Shown one piece after another: positions 6,872-14,927 of a stretch of 50,437 bases of DNA. Source of the DNA: Chryseobacterium sp. S0630 (GTDB lineage Bacteria; Bacteroidota; Bacteroidia; Flavobacteriales; Weeksellaceae). A program made the translations under genes and the position numbers. The stretch spans positions 1-50,437 of the forward strand of contig NZ_JAMZGF010000037.1 of NCBI RefSeq assembly GCF_024158915.1, given 5' to 3'. The notes beneath the pieces were generated by a model, which did not search any database, was not told the DNA's origin, and saw nothing but the letters and a program-made list of their open reading frames with translations. Positions within the stretch are counted from its first letter, which is position 1, and each line of letters begins with the position of its first letter.

Positions 6872-6921
6872 TGGGAATATTGATCTATTCCTCACACCAA
6901 CCCAAACATTCCAAGAATCTT

Positions 6922-7623
6922 ATGCCCCATATTTTATTAGTTGAAGACGACGACAGGCTTTCAAAATTGATTGCAAAGGGATTTCAGGAAGCTGAATTTG
7001 AGGTCACTGTGGCATATGACGGAGTTACAGGCCTGAAACTGGCTTTACAGACAAATTTTGATCTGGTAGTGACCGACATTATTCTTCCCAAAAAAGACGG
7101 TCTTGAATTTTGCCATGAAATCAAAACTTTAAAACCCAATCTTCCTGTCATTATGCTTACTGCACTGGGAACTACTGATGACAAGCTGGAAGGATTTGAT
7201 GCCGGAGCAGATGATTATCTCACCAAGCCTTTTGAAATGCGGGAACTGGTAGCAAGGATAAAAGTACTTCTTAAACGTTTTTCACAACAGTTGAAGCAAA
7301 AAGTTTTTGTCCTTAAATATGAAGGCATTGAAATGAATCTGGAACAAAAAACTGTGAGCCGTGATCATACCTTGATAAAACTGACTCCGAAAGAGTTTAA
7401 TCTCTTAAAATTCATGATGGAAAATTCAGAAAGGGTTCTCTCCAGAAGTGAAATTGCTGAAAAAGTATGGGAAACACATTTTGATACGGGCACTAACTTT
7501 ATTGATGTTTATATCAATTATCTCAGAAAGAAAATAGATAAAGATTTTGAAACCAAACTCATCCACACCAAAGCTGGTATGGGATTTATTCTGAAAAAAG
7601 ATTACGAATCAGGTACTGTATAG
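6922..7623 (+). CDS. OmpR/PhoB-family response regulator
   Basis: 233 aa from the ATG at 6922 (MPHILLVEDDDRL). The receiver domain has the acidic pocket E8-D9-D10, phosphoacceptor D52 (VVTDIILPKKDG), T80 and K102 (YLTKPF). A winged-helix effector follows (about 135-230; LTPKEFNLLKFMMENSERVLSR, then the recognition region FIDVYINYLRKKID). It pairs with the histidine kinase 31 bp downstream. The nearest same-strand block is mgtC-mgtA-RND efflux, whose promoter carries four 11-bp phased direct repeats of the kind this regulator family binds, so control of that block is a reasonable but unproven inference. Confidence 0.95.
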   Translation: MPHILLVEDDDRLSKLIAKGFQEAEFEVTVAYDGVTGLKLALQTNFDLVVTDIILPKKDGLEFCHEIKTLKPNLPVIMLTALGTTDDKLEGFDAGADDYLTKPFEMRELVARIKVLLKRFSQQLKQKVFVLKYEGIEMNLEQKTVSRDHTLIKLTPKEFNLLKFMMENSERVLSRSEIAEKVWETHFDTGTNFIDVYINYLRKKIDKDFETKLIHTKAGMGFILKKDYESGTV

Positions 7624-7654
7624 TAAATCAATGAGATAAACTAAAAATATCGGG

Positions 7655-9016
7655 ATGAAAATAAGAACCAGACTTACCCTGCTTTTTACCTTAATCACTG
7701 CAATGCTTTTAAGTATTTACAGTATTTCGATCTATTATTCATCCAAAGAAGCCAGAGAAAAATCTTTTTACAGCGAACTTCAGAACGAAGCGATTGCCAA
7801 AGCTGATTTATTTTTCCGAAGCTCACTTCCCGAACAGGAAATGCATAAGCTTTATAAAAACAATACCAGAACTCTTAATGAAGTACAGGTTGCCATTTAT
7901 AATGCCAATAAACAATTGATTTATCATGATGATGCCAAAGTAGATTACGTAAAGGAGACTCCGGAAATGCTTGCTCAGATATTCCAAAAGAAGAAAATCA
8001 ATTTCTTTCTGAAAGATTTGCAGGTGATCGGAATGGTCTATCATTATGAAGGAAAAACGTATGCGGTAACTGCAGCAGCTTACGATCAATACGGATATGA
8101 TTATCTCACACATCTTCTTACCATCAGCATTATCTCTTTTTTTATTATCCTGATTTTAATTTATCTGGCAGGAATATTTCTTTCCAAAAAAGCATTGAGT
8201 CCGCTGAGTGAAATGGTTATTCAGATTAAAAAAATTACAGCCGGAAAACTTCAATTACGTCTGAAAACAACAAAAGAAAAAGACGAACTGAATGAACTTG
8301 CTCAAAATTTCAATGGAATGCTGGAACGGCTTGAAAATTCTTTTGATTCACAAAAACATTTTGTCTCCAATATTTCACATGAACTGAGAACTCCTTTATC
8401 CGCCATCATTACTGAATTGGAACTCGCTTCAGAAAAGGATAAAACCAAAGAAGAATACCAGGAAACCATCCAATATGCACTGGAAGATGCCCGAAATATG
8501 GTAAAATTGTCGAATAGTTTAATGGATCTTGCCAAAGCAAGCTATGATCCCAATGAGATCAGTTTTTCGGAAGTACGTCTTGATGAGGTTCTTCTGGAAT
8601 CTTATACCAAAATCACCAAAGAAAATTCAGGATATAAAGTTTCTCTGAACATAGAGGATTCCGTAGAAGAGCATCAGCTTATCATTCAGGGAAATGAGTA
8701 TCTTCTTCAGGTGGCCTTCAACAATCTTATTGACAATGCCTGCAAATATTCACCTGAACATACTTGCCTCATCCACGTGCAGGCTAATTCAAGAATTCTT
8801 GCAATCCTTTTTACCAATACCGGAAACAGCATTAATAAAGAAGATTTACAGCATATTTTCGAACCTTTTTACAGAAGCGAAACATCAAAACACGAAAAAG
8901 GTCACGGAATAGGACTATTCCTTACTGAGAAAATTATTCTGCTCCATCACGCAAAAATCAACGTTGTATCAGAAGATAACAAGACTACTTTTACAGTTGA
9001 GTTTATGATCGGCTAA
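7655..9016 (+). CDS. Sensor histidine kinase (HAMP, HisKA, HATPase)
   Basis: 453 aa. TM1 at about 7-28, a periplasmic sensor of roughly 120 residues, TM2 at about 152-176, HAMP linker to about 228, then the HisKA dimerisation helix with phospho-accepting H242 in FVSNISHELRTPLSA. The ATP-binding domain has the N box (NNLIDNACKYSP, N361), a degenerate G1 region (FTNTGNSI) and the G2 motif GHGIGLFL (416-423). It should autophosphorylate and pass phosphate to the regulator encoded just upstream. The stimulus cannot be read from the sensor; metal-responsive kinases often stand near RND metal pumps, as here, but an exporter gene on the other strand and the leader region intervene. Confidence 0.94.
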   Translation: MKIRTRLTLLFTLITAMLLSIYSISIYYSSKEAREKSFYSELQNEAIAKADLFFRSSLPEQEMHKLYKNNTRTLNEVQVAIYNANKQLIYHDDAKVDYVKETPEMLAQIFQKKKINFFLKDLQVIGMVYHYEGKTYAVTAAAYDQYGYDYLTHLLTISIISFFIILILIYLAGIFLSKKALSPLSEMVIQIKKITAGKLQLRLKTTKEKDELNELAQNFNGMLERLENSFDSQKHFVSNISHELRTPLSAIITELELASEKDKTKEEYQETIQYALEDARNMVKLSNSLMDLAKASYDPNEISFSEVRLDEVLLESYTKITKENSGYKVSLNIEDSVEEHQLIIQGNEYLLQVAFNNLIDNACKYSPEHTCLIHVQANSRILAILFTNTGNSINKEDLQHIFEPFYRSETSKHEKGHGIGLFLTEKIILLHHAKINVVSEDNKTTFTVEFMIG

Positions 9017-9099
9017 CGTATCAAAAAAACTTCATTCAAATTTATTTGAATCTTAATGCTTCTTAAAACCTTAATTAACTTAATCGTTTAAAATTTTCA

Positions 9100-9951
9100 T
9101 CAATCATGAGAAAGAGATTTCTTATTGAAAACAGTAGTTCCAATACTGGCCACAATCACACAGGCAATAGAAATCCACTGTAAAAAAGATAATTCTTCAG
9201 CAAGAAAAACCAATCCGGAAAGCGCTGCAAATGCAGGTTCCAGACTCATCAGAATACTGAAAGTTTTCGCAGGAAGTTTTTTCAAGGCCATCATTTCTAA
9301 TGAAAAAGGCAAAGCACTCGAAAGAATAGCCACACCAAGTCCTTTCATAAAAATAGTCGGGGTAATATTGAAAACAGCACCATCCCATATCGTAAAAGGA
9401 ATAATCACAAGACTTGCAAAAATCATCCCCGTAGTAACCGCATCTTTTCCATCCATTATTTTGGAAACTTTTCCACCCATAACGATATAAAGAGCCCAGA
9501 AAATTCCTGCAAGAAAGGCAAGTCCAAGTCCTAATAAATCTACATGATCACTTTTCCATGGAACAATCAGCAGAATTCCCACACAAGCCAGTAACGCCCA
9601 GATAACATCCAGCATCTTTCGGGACAAAGCTAAAGCAAGAAATAATGGCCCGGCAAATTCCACAGTAACAGCCAGCCCCAGAGGAATTCTTTGAATTGCC
9701 ATATAGAAAATAAGATTCATCGCAGCCAGTCCTACTCCATAGATTGCACAATATTTCCATTTCTGACGGTCAAATTGTAAAAATTTCGGGCGGTTAATCA
9801 ACGTAAGCAAAACTGCAGAAAGTACAATTCTTAAAGTAACTGTACCAATAGCTCCGATAGCTGGGAAAAGCTGCTTTGCAATGGAAGCTCCTCCCTGCAC
9901 ACAGATAATCGCTAAAAGCGTAGCTGGTATTGCTAAGTTTGATTTTTTCAT
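9100..9951 (-). CDS. rhtA: DMT-superfamily exporter, RhtA-like (threonine/homoserine efflux)
   Basis: 283 aa from the ATG at 9951 (MKKSNLAIPATLL), preferred over a Met 18 codons upstream because the membrane domain begins here as in relatives. Ten hydrophobic helices in two EamA repeats. The first loop, VQGGASIAKQLFPAIGA, corresponds closely to IQGGASLAKSLFPLVGA of E. coli RhtA, and further matches run along the chain (PLGLAVTVEFAGPL, AILSSALPFSLEMMALKKLP, LMSLEPAFAALSGL). RhtA exports threonine and homoserine across the inner membrane. Convergent with the kinase gene. The symbol is assigned by motif similarity; the real substrate may differ. Confidence 0.85.
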   Translation of the reverse strand: MKKSNLAIPATLLAIICVQGGASIAKQLFPAIGAIGTVTLRIVLSAVLLTLINRPKFLQFDRQKWKYCAIYGVGLAAMNLIFYMAIQRIPLGLAVTVEFAGPLFLALALSRKMLDVIWALLACVGILLIVPWKSDHVDLLGLGLAFLAGIFWALYIVMGGKVSKIMDGKDAVTTGMIFASLVIIPFTIWDGAVFNITPTIFMKGLGVAILSSALPFSLEMMALKKLPAKTFSILMSLEPAFAALSGLVFLAEELSFLQWISIACVIVASIGTTVFNKKSLSHD

Positions 9952-10169
9952 TTCTAAAATATATAATTCAAAAGATATTGGAAGGAAGTCTCCGGGATTA
10001 AACAAGCCGTTATTTTATAAGACAAATTGTAAAATTCATCATACAAAAAACCAGCCTCCAAATGTATTGAAATTTTATCTCTTACCATGGGTACAGTTTA
10101 CACATATTAATAGGATATAATAAATAAATATTTCTTACAGAATCTTCAAAAAAACAGAAAGGAATTTTC

Positions 10170-10238
10170 TCTAATGATTTTCTAATAACATTCTAAAGCT
10201 TTTCTAACGGTAAAAAAAAACTGGCAGTTTTACTTTTG
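10170..10238 (+). promoter_or_regulatory. mgtC promoter with four 11-bp phased TCTAA repeats
   Basis: TCTAA begins at 10170, 10181, 10192 and 10203, exactly one per 11 bp, inside a loose (T)TTTCTAA context. The last copy covers the -33 region of a -7 box TACTTTTG (10231-10238). No TTG -33 element is present, which fits an activator-dependent promoter. Direct repeats on one face of the helix just upstream of, or overlapping, the -33 region are the usual binding mode of OmpR/PhoB-family regulators. The rest of the 9952-10356 gap contains AT-rich sequence, the presumed rhtA promoter and the leader described separately. Confidence 0.6.
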
Positions 10239-10258
10239 CACAGTAAAAAATAAAGCAT

Positions 10259-10294
10259 ATGGACTCAGATCCCTACAGTAATTATCAATCTTAA
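10259..10294 (+). CDS. Putative 11-residue leader peptide upstream of mgtC
   Basis: ATG at 10259 about 15 nt after the expected transcription start, preceded by an A-rich stretch, then ten sense codons and TAA at 10292-10294. The peptide is MDSDPYSNYQS. Two Asp and a Pro directly after the start recall the acidic/proline start of enterobacterial MgtL (Met-Glu-Pro-Asp-Pro), where such codons make ribosomes fall apart when Mg2+ is low. The last base of its stop codon is the first base of the long stem at 10294-10338. A frame this short can arise by chance; position, content and neighbours are the only support. Confidence 0.4.
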   Translation: MDSDPYSNYQS

Positions 10295-10355
10295 AAGCTT
10301 TAGTTGTACTCACTTTTCCCGTACAGCTGAAAAGCTTTATAACAACAGGAAAAGT
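10294..10355 (+). promoter_or_regulatory. mgtC leader: 16-bp stem with loop complementary to the start region
   Basis: The left strand 10294-10309 (AAAGCTTTAGTTGTAC) pairs with the right strand 10321-10338 (GTACAGCTGAAAAGCTTT) over 16 bp with one G-U pair and two single-base bulges. The 11-nt loop contains ACTTTTCC (10312-10319), perfectly complementary to GGAAAAGT (10348-10355), which ends one base before the mgtC ATG. This can form an H-type pseudoknot or, if the first stem is opened by a ribosome on the leader peptide, an alternative hairpin; both would cover the initiation region. No T run follows, so translational control is more likely than attenuation. It does not match the M-box architecture as far as can be judged by eye. 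Confidence 0.5.
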
Positions 10356-10356
10356 T

Positions 10357-11055
10357 ATGACTACATTAGAATTTACCCTCCGTCTCCTTACCGCATTTGC
10401 CCTTGGTGCCAGCATTGGCTTTGAAAGACAATGGCGTCAGAAAAGTGCAGGTCTTCGCACCAATACTTTAGTATGTCTTGGCTCAGCAGCATTCGTTCTT
10501 CTTTCCATCAGGATTGGAGGCGACGCTACAGGCAGAATAGCTTCTTATATCGTAAGCGGAATTGGCTTTTTAGGAGGAGGCGTTATCATGAAAGATGGTC
10601 TCACCGTGAGAGGACTCAATACCGCTGCTACCATCTGGTGTTCCGCATCTGTAGGAGCTCTCAGTGCTATGGGATTTCCCGTAGAAGCAGCTATTACCAG
10701 CGGATTTATTATTCTCACCCATATGATTCTTCGTCCTCTAGGCGTCAAGCTGGGCAACAATATCAACAGCAGAAACCATTATACAGAATACCTTCTCAGC
10801 ATCAAATGCAAAAGTGAAGTAGAAAATCACGTCCGTGTACAACTCATGCAGTCTCTGAGCGGAAATGATAAAGTATTGCTGAAATCTCTTACCAGCGATG
10901 ACAATGGTCTGCCTGAAAACGCCATCATTACAGCAGAAGTTCACGCTTCCACACCACAGGACAGTTTTATGGAAAAAACAGCCAGCCGACTCACAATTGA
11001 AGATAAAGTCATCAAAGTAAGCTGGGAAATTATAGGTACCGAAAACGATTTGTAA
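10357..11055 (+). CDS. mgtC: MgtC/SapB-family inner-membrane protein
   Basis: 232 aa. The N-terminal half has four to five hydrophobic helices and the family core: LRLLTAFALGASIGFERQW, then GLRTNTLVCLGSAAF, ASYIVSGIGFLGGGVIMKD and RGLNTAATIWCSASVGAL. The C-terminal soluble part (about 150-232) is an ACT-like cytoplasmic domain. MgtC proteins help bacteria survive Mg2+ limitation; in Salmonella MgtC binds the F-type ATP synthase and limits its activity rather than transporting Mg2+. The next gene, 23 bp downstream, is a Mg2+ P-type ATPase, the same pairing as the mgtCB locus. Expression is probably governed by the leader and phased repeats directly upstream. Confidence 0.93.
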   Translation: MTTLEFTLRLLTAFALGASIGFERQWRQKSAGLRTNTLVCLGSAAFVLLSIRIGGDATGRIASYIVSGIGFLGGGVIMKDGLTVRGLNTAATIWCSASVGALSAMGFPVEAAITSGFIILTHMILRPLGVKLGNNINSRNHYTEYLLSIKCKSEVENHVRVQLMQSLSGNDKVLLKSLTSDDNGLPENAIITAEVHASTPQDSFMEKTASRLTIEDKVIKVSWEIIGTENDL

Positions 11056-11078
11056 CATTAAAAACAACCTTTGAAGCG

Positions 11079-13751
11079 ATGTTAAAAAAATCTTCAAACA
11101 AAAATCTCAATTCTGCAGCTCTTGTAAAATTAAAAGAAGCTGCAGCCGAGAATGAAAAAATGGTGTATGCCCTACTGGAAACCTCAGAAGAAGGACTCAG
11201 CGAAAACACCGTAAAAGACCGTCTGAAAATTTATGGTAAGAATGAAATTGCTACCCAAAAAGCTCCCTCATGGATAAAACAGTTTGCTCATTCATTCTTT
11301 AATCCATTTAATTATATCCTGGCCTGCATTGCCATTATTTCCTTATTTATTGATGCTATTCTTGTCCCTGCAGGAGAAAAAGATTTCAGCACCAGTATTA
11401 TTATTTCGGTGATGCTGCTCTTCAGTACGGTTTTAAGATTCATTCAGGAATTCCGAAGCAACAAAGCAGCAGAAGCCTTAAAAAAGATGGTAAAAACAAG
11501 CTGTCTCACCAAAAGAAAATTCAATGAAAGCAAAGAAATAGAAATCACAGAAATTGTTCCTGGAGACATTATTATTCTGTCCGCAGGTGATATGGTTCCG
11601 GCTGACTGCAGAATTCTTAAAAGCAAAGATCTTTTCATCAGTGAATCTATCCTTACAGGAGAAGCTCTTCCCGTTGAAAAAAATGCACTTCCCATCAAAG
11701 ATGCCAAAGACCGTAATCCTCTCAGTCTTCAGAATATCTGTTTTATGGGAACCAATGTGGTAAGTGGATCAGCGGCTGTAGTGGTAGCGAACACAGGTAT
11801 TTTCACTTATTTCGGAAGTATAAGCAGAAGTCTGGCGTCTAAAAGACCTGAGACTGCATTTGATATCGGAGTTAATAAAGTGAGCTATCTGCTGATCAGA
11901 TTTATGCTGATCATGACTCCGGTTATTTTCCTGATCAACGGATTGGTAAAAGGTGACTGGGTGCAGGCACTGCTATTCGCCATTGCTGTAGCTGTAGGAT
12001 TGACTCCTGAAATGCTTCCTATGATTGTTACTGCCAATCTTGCCAAAGGTGCAGTCAACATGAGTAAAAAGAAAGTGATCGTTAAAAGGTTGAATGCCAT
12101 CCAGAATATCGGAGCTATGGATATTTTGTGTACGGATAAAACAGGAACCCTTACGTTGGACAAAATTGTATTGGAAACCCACCTCAATGTTCGTGGTATT
12201 GAAGATGATGAAGTATTGAAATGGGGCTACCTCAACAGTTTCCACCAAACTGGTCTCAAAAATTTATTAGATCAGGCTGTTCTTGATCATGCTGAAGTTC
12301 ACAATCTGATGAAGGCAGATGAATTGTATCAAAAAGTGGATGAGATTCCTTTTGATTTTGAAAGAAGAAGAATGTCTGTCATCCTGAATACATCGAAAGG
12401 AAAACATCTTATGATCTGCAAAGGAGCAGTGGAAGAAATGCTTCCTTTATGTCAATATGCCTTAGATCCTGGAGACGATCGCAGTCTGCATGTTGAGAAT
12501 GACAATAGTGTTCCGTTGGATGATCTTATGAAACAGCAGATTATCAGAATGTCTGAAAAGCTGAATGCCGAAGGACTTCGTGTATTACTAATTGCCATCC
12601 GTGAATTTGACGGGGATCATCCATTGAATTATTCTGTTGCTGATGAAAACACCCTTACCCTTACAGGATTCATGGGATTTCTTGATCCGGCAAAACCCTC
12701 TGCAGAGCCAAGCATCAAAGCTTTACACAAGCTGGGTGTAGAAGTGAAAGTAGTAACAGGAGATAATGATATTGTTGCTAAAAAAATATGCCATGATGTA
12801 GGAATTCCTATCAATACCATTATGCTTGGTGATGAAATGGAACATCTTAGCGATGATGAACTTCGCAAGGATATGGATCTCTATTCTGTTTTTGCTAAGG
12901 TAAGCCCGTTACAAAAACAACGTATTGTAAAAATATTAAAATCGAAAGGCCATACCGTTGGTTTTATGGGTGACGGAATTAATGATGCTGCAGCTATAAA
13001 AGAAGCAGATGTGGGAATTTCTGTTGATACCGGAGCAGATATTGCCAAAGAAAGTGCAGATATCATTTTGCTGGAAAAAGATCTGATGGTCCTCCGAAGC
13101 GGAGTGATCTACGGAAGAAGAACTTTCGGGAATATTGTGAAGTATATAAAAATAACTGCCAGCAGCAACTTCGGAAATATGTTCAGTATGATTGGAGCTA
13201 GTGCATTACTTCCGTTTTTGCCCATGCTTCCGCTCCAGATTCTGACTCAGAATTTACTGTATGATGTATCACAATCCTCCATTCCATGGGATACAATGGA
13301 TAAAGATTTTCTGGAAAAACCAAAAAAATGGGATGCCGGAAGCATCAAAAAGTTCATGTTATATATAGGTCCTTTGAGCTCCATTTTTGATTATGTGACT
13401 TTTGCAGTACTGTTTTTTATCTTCAAAGCCAATACACCGGAACAACAAGGTTTGTTTCAGACAGGCTGGTTTGTGGAAGGATTATTATCCCAAACCTTGA
13501 TTGTTCATATCATCAGAACAAAGAAAATTCCATTTATCCAAAGCTGGGCCGCCACACCGGTAGTTGCTTTAACAAGTTTAATCATGCTGATCGGAATTCT
13601 GATTCCCTTCACTCCAATGGCCGTGTATCTCAAAATGCAGTCTTTACCTCTAAGCTATTTCCCCTATTTAATAGGAATTCTTACAGGATATTGTGTTTTA
13701 ACCCAACTTGTGAAACAATGGTTTATCAGAAAATTCGGGCAGTGGCTTTAA
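11079..13751 (+). CDS. mgtA: Mg2+-importing P-type ATPase (type IIIB)
   Basis: 890 aa, full length for the MgtA/MgtB family. Order: cytoplasmic N-terminus, TM1-2 (about 70-125), actuator domain with LTGEALPVEK (TGE dephosphorylation motif), TM3-4 with VGLTPEMLPMIV, the phosphorylation site CTDKTGTLT (D353), a nucleotide domain with KGAVEEML, the hinge motif GDGINDAAAIKEADVGIS, and about six C-terminal helices including QNLLYDVSQ, a family-specific ion-binding segment. It imports Mg2+ with ATP hydrolysis under Mg2+ starvation. Lies 23 bp after mgtC and 57 bp before the efflux genes, all on one strand. Confidence 0.95.
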   Translation: MLKKSSNKNLNSAALVKLKEAAAENEKMVYALLETSEEGLSENTVKDRLKIYGKNEIATQKAPSWIKQFAHSFFNPFNYILACIAIISLFIDAILVPAGEKDFSTSIIISVMLLFSTVLRFIQEFRSNKAAEALKKMVKTSCLTKRKFNESKEIEITEIVPGDIIILSAGDMVPADCRILKSKDLFISESILTGEALPVEKNALPIKDAKDRNPLSLQNICFMGTNVVSGSAAVVVANTGIFTYFGSISRSLASKRPETAFDIGVNKVSYLLIRFMLIMTPVIFLINGLVKGDWVQALLFAIAVAVGLTPEMLPMIVTANLAKGAVNMSKKKVIVKRLNAIQNIGAMDILCTDKTGTLTLDKIVLETHLNVRGIEDDEVLKWGYLNSFHQTGLKNLLDQAVLDHAEVHNLMKADELYQKVDEIPFDFERRRMSVILNTSKGKHLMICKGAVEEMLPLCQYALDPGDDRSLHVENDNSVPLDDLMKQQIIRMSEKLNAEGLRVLLIAIREFDGDHPLNYSVADENTLTLTGFMGFLDPAKPSAEPSIKALHKLGVEVKVVTGDNDIVAKKICHDVGIPINTIMLGDEMEHLSDDELRKDMDLYSVFAKVSPLQKQRIVKILKSKGHTVGFMGDGINDAAAIKEADVGISVDTGADIAKESADIILLEKDLMVLRSGVIYGRRTFGNIVKYIKITASSNFGNMFSMIGASALLPFLPMLPLQILTQNLLYDVSQSSIPWDTMDKDFLEKPKKWDAGSIKKFMLYIGPLSSIFDYVTFAVLFFIFKANTPEQQGLFQTGWFVEGLLSQTLIVHIIRTKKIPFIQSWAATPVVALTSLIMLIGILIPFTPMAVYLKMQSLPLSYFPYLIGILTGYCVLTQLVKQWFIRKFGQWL

Positions 13752-13808
13752 TAGCAAAATTCATTGCCGCACGATCTATCAATAAAACAATGGTTATAAA
13801 TAACTTAC

Positions 13809-14912
13809 ATGAAAAAAACAGTCTTAACAATGGTACTTTTAACATTTGTTACCTCTTGTAAAAATCCAAAAAATGAAACCCCGCAGGCGCAGGATCTCCT
13901 CCTAAAAAATGATCAGGTCACTGTTCCTGAAAGCAGTCCTGTTTTCAAAAAAATTAAAACACAGATCGTTACTGAACAGGAACACAGTGATGGTGTGGTT
14001 TCAGCGGGAACAATTCAGGCCATTCCCAATCACTATGCAGAAATTGCCAGCCCTTTTTCCGGAAGAATTACCAAATCATTTATTAAGCTTGGACAAAATG
14101 TTTCCGCCGGAAGTCCTCTTTTTGAAATTCTTTCTTCAGATTATTTTTCAGTTCAAAAGGATTATACAGATGCACTGAATGATGTACAGCTCGCAGAAAA
14201 AAATTACAAACGACAGCAGGATCTTGTAAAACATGGAGTGGGGATTCAGAAAGAACTGGACGAAGCAGAAACTGATTTTAAAAATAAAAAAACATCCCTA
14301 TCCAATGCTTCTTCTGCCTTGAAAGTCTACAACAGTAAAGGTGGAGGCATAGGAAGTCCCCTTGTGGTAAGAGCGCCCATTAACGGAGAAATTATTTCCA
14401 ACAAAATTGTAAACGGCCAATATCTGAAAGGAGATGCAGATCCCGTCATGATTATCGCAGAATTATCAAAAGTCTGGATTTCCGGTGACGTAAAGGAAAA
14501 AGACATCCGTTTTGTCAATACCGGAGATCAGGTTTCCGTCAGGGTAAGCGCCTATCCCGACAAAAATATTACCGGAAAAGTATATCACATCAATGAAATT
14601 GTAGACGAAGATACCCGAAGTATCAAAGTTCTTATTGAATGTGACAACCCGGACAGAAAACTAAAGCCAGGCATGTACGCCACAGTCAACTTTTCAACCA
14701 CTCCGGAAAAAACAGTGATGATTCCTGTAACCGCTTTGATGCAGCAGGATAACTCTCAGTATGTATGGGTAAAAACAGGCAAAAGTCAATATACAAAACG
14801 TGCTGTCACAACAGGAGAAACTGATCAGAAAACAGTAAGAATTACATCCGGCTTACAACCCGGAGAAACCATCATGACTGAAGGAGGAATTTATATGCTG
14901 GATGCGAAATAA
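13809..14912 (+). CDS. RND efflux periplasmic adaptor (CzcB/HlyD family), lipoprotein
   Basis: 367 aa. Lipoprotein signal ending FVTSC (C17). The chain then shows the usual adaptor order: a barrel/lipoyl half-motif (GRITKSFIKLGQNVSAGSPLFEI), a coiled-coil hairpin of about 70 residues rich in Glu/Lys (DALNDVQLAEKNYKRQQDLV), the second lipoyl half (VVRAPINGEIISNKIVNGQYL), a beta-barrel (VRVSAYPDKNITGKVYHINE) and a membrane-proximal domain. It bridges the inner-membrane pump encoded 15 bp downstream and the outer-membrane channel. No His-rich metal-binding extension is seen. Confidence 0.92.
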   Translation: MKKTVLTMVLLTFVTSCKNPKNETPQAQDLLLKNDQVTVPESSPVFKKIKTQIVTEQEHSDGVVSAGTIQAIPNHYAEIASPFSGRITKSFIKLGQNVSAGSPLFEILSSDYFSVQKDYTDALNDVQLAEKNYKRQQDLVKHGVGIQKELDEAETDFKNKKTSLSNASSALKVYNSKGGGIGSPLVVRAPINGEIISNKIVNGQYLKGDADPVMIIAELSKVWISGDVKEKDIRFVNTGDQVSVRVSAYPDKNITGKVYHINEIVDEDTRSIKVLIECDNPDRKLKPGMYATVNFSTTPEKTVMIPVTALMQQDNSQYVWVKTGKSQYTKRAVTTGETDQKTVRITSGLQPGETIMTEGGIYMLDAK

Positions 14913-14927
14913 TGTAAAAGAAAAACT

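Noticed and set aside
6871..6921. GTG start extending the response regulator by 17 residues
   Set aside because: The GTG begins with the last base of the promoter box; MPHILLVEDD at 6922 is the normal receiver-domain start.
9017..9099. Clustered CTTAA repeats after the kinase gene as a regulator site
   Set aside because: Spacing is irregular (8-10 bp) and the position is between two convergent 3' ends, unlike the exact 11-bp array before mgtC.
9952..10005. Longer start for the RhtA-like exporter
   Set aside because: The extra 18 residues are not hydrophobic or family-like; the ATG at 9951 matches relatives.
10239..10356. M-box (ykoK) Mg2+ riboswitch
   Set aside because: The leader is only about 110 nt and has one long stem; the multi-helix M-box core was not recognisable by eye. 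A covariance-model search would settle it.
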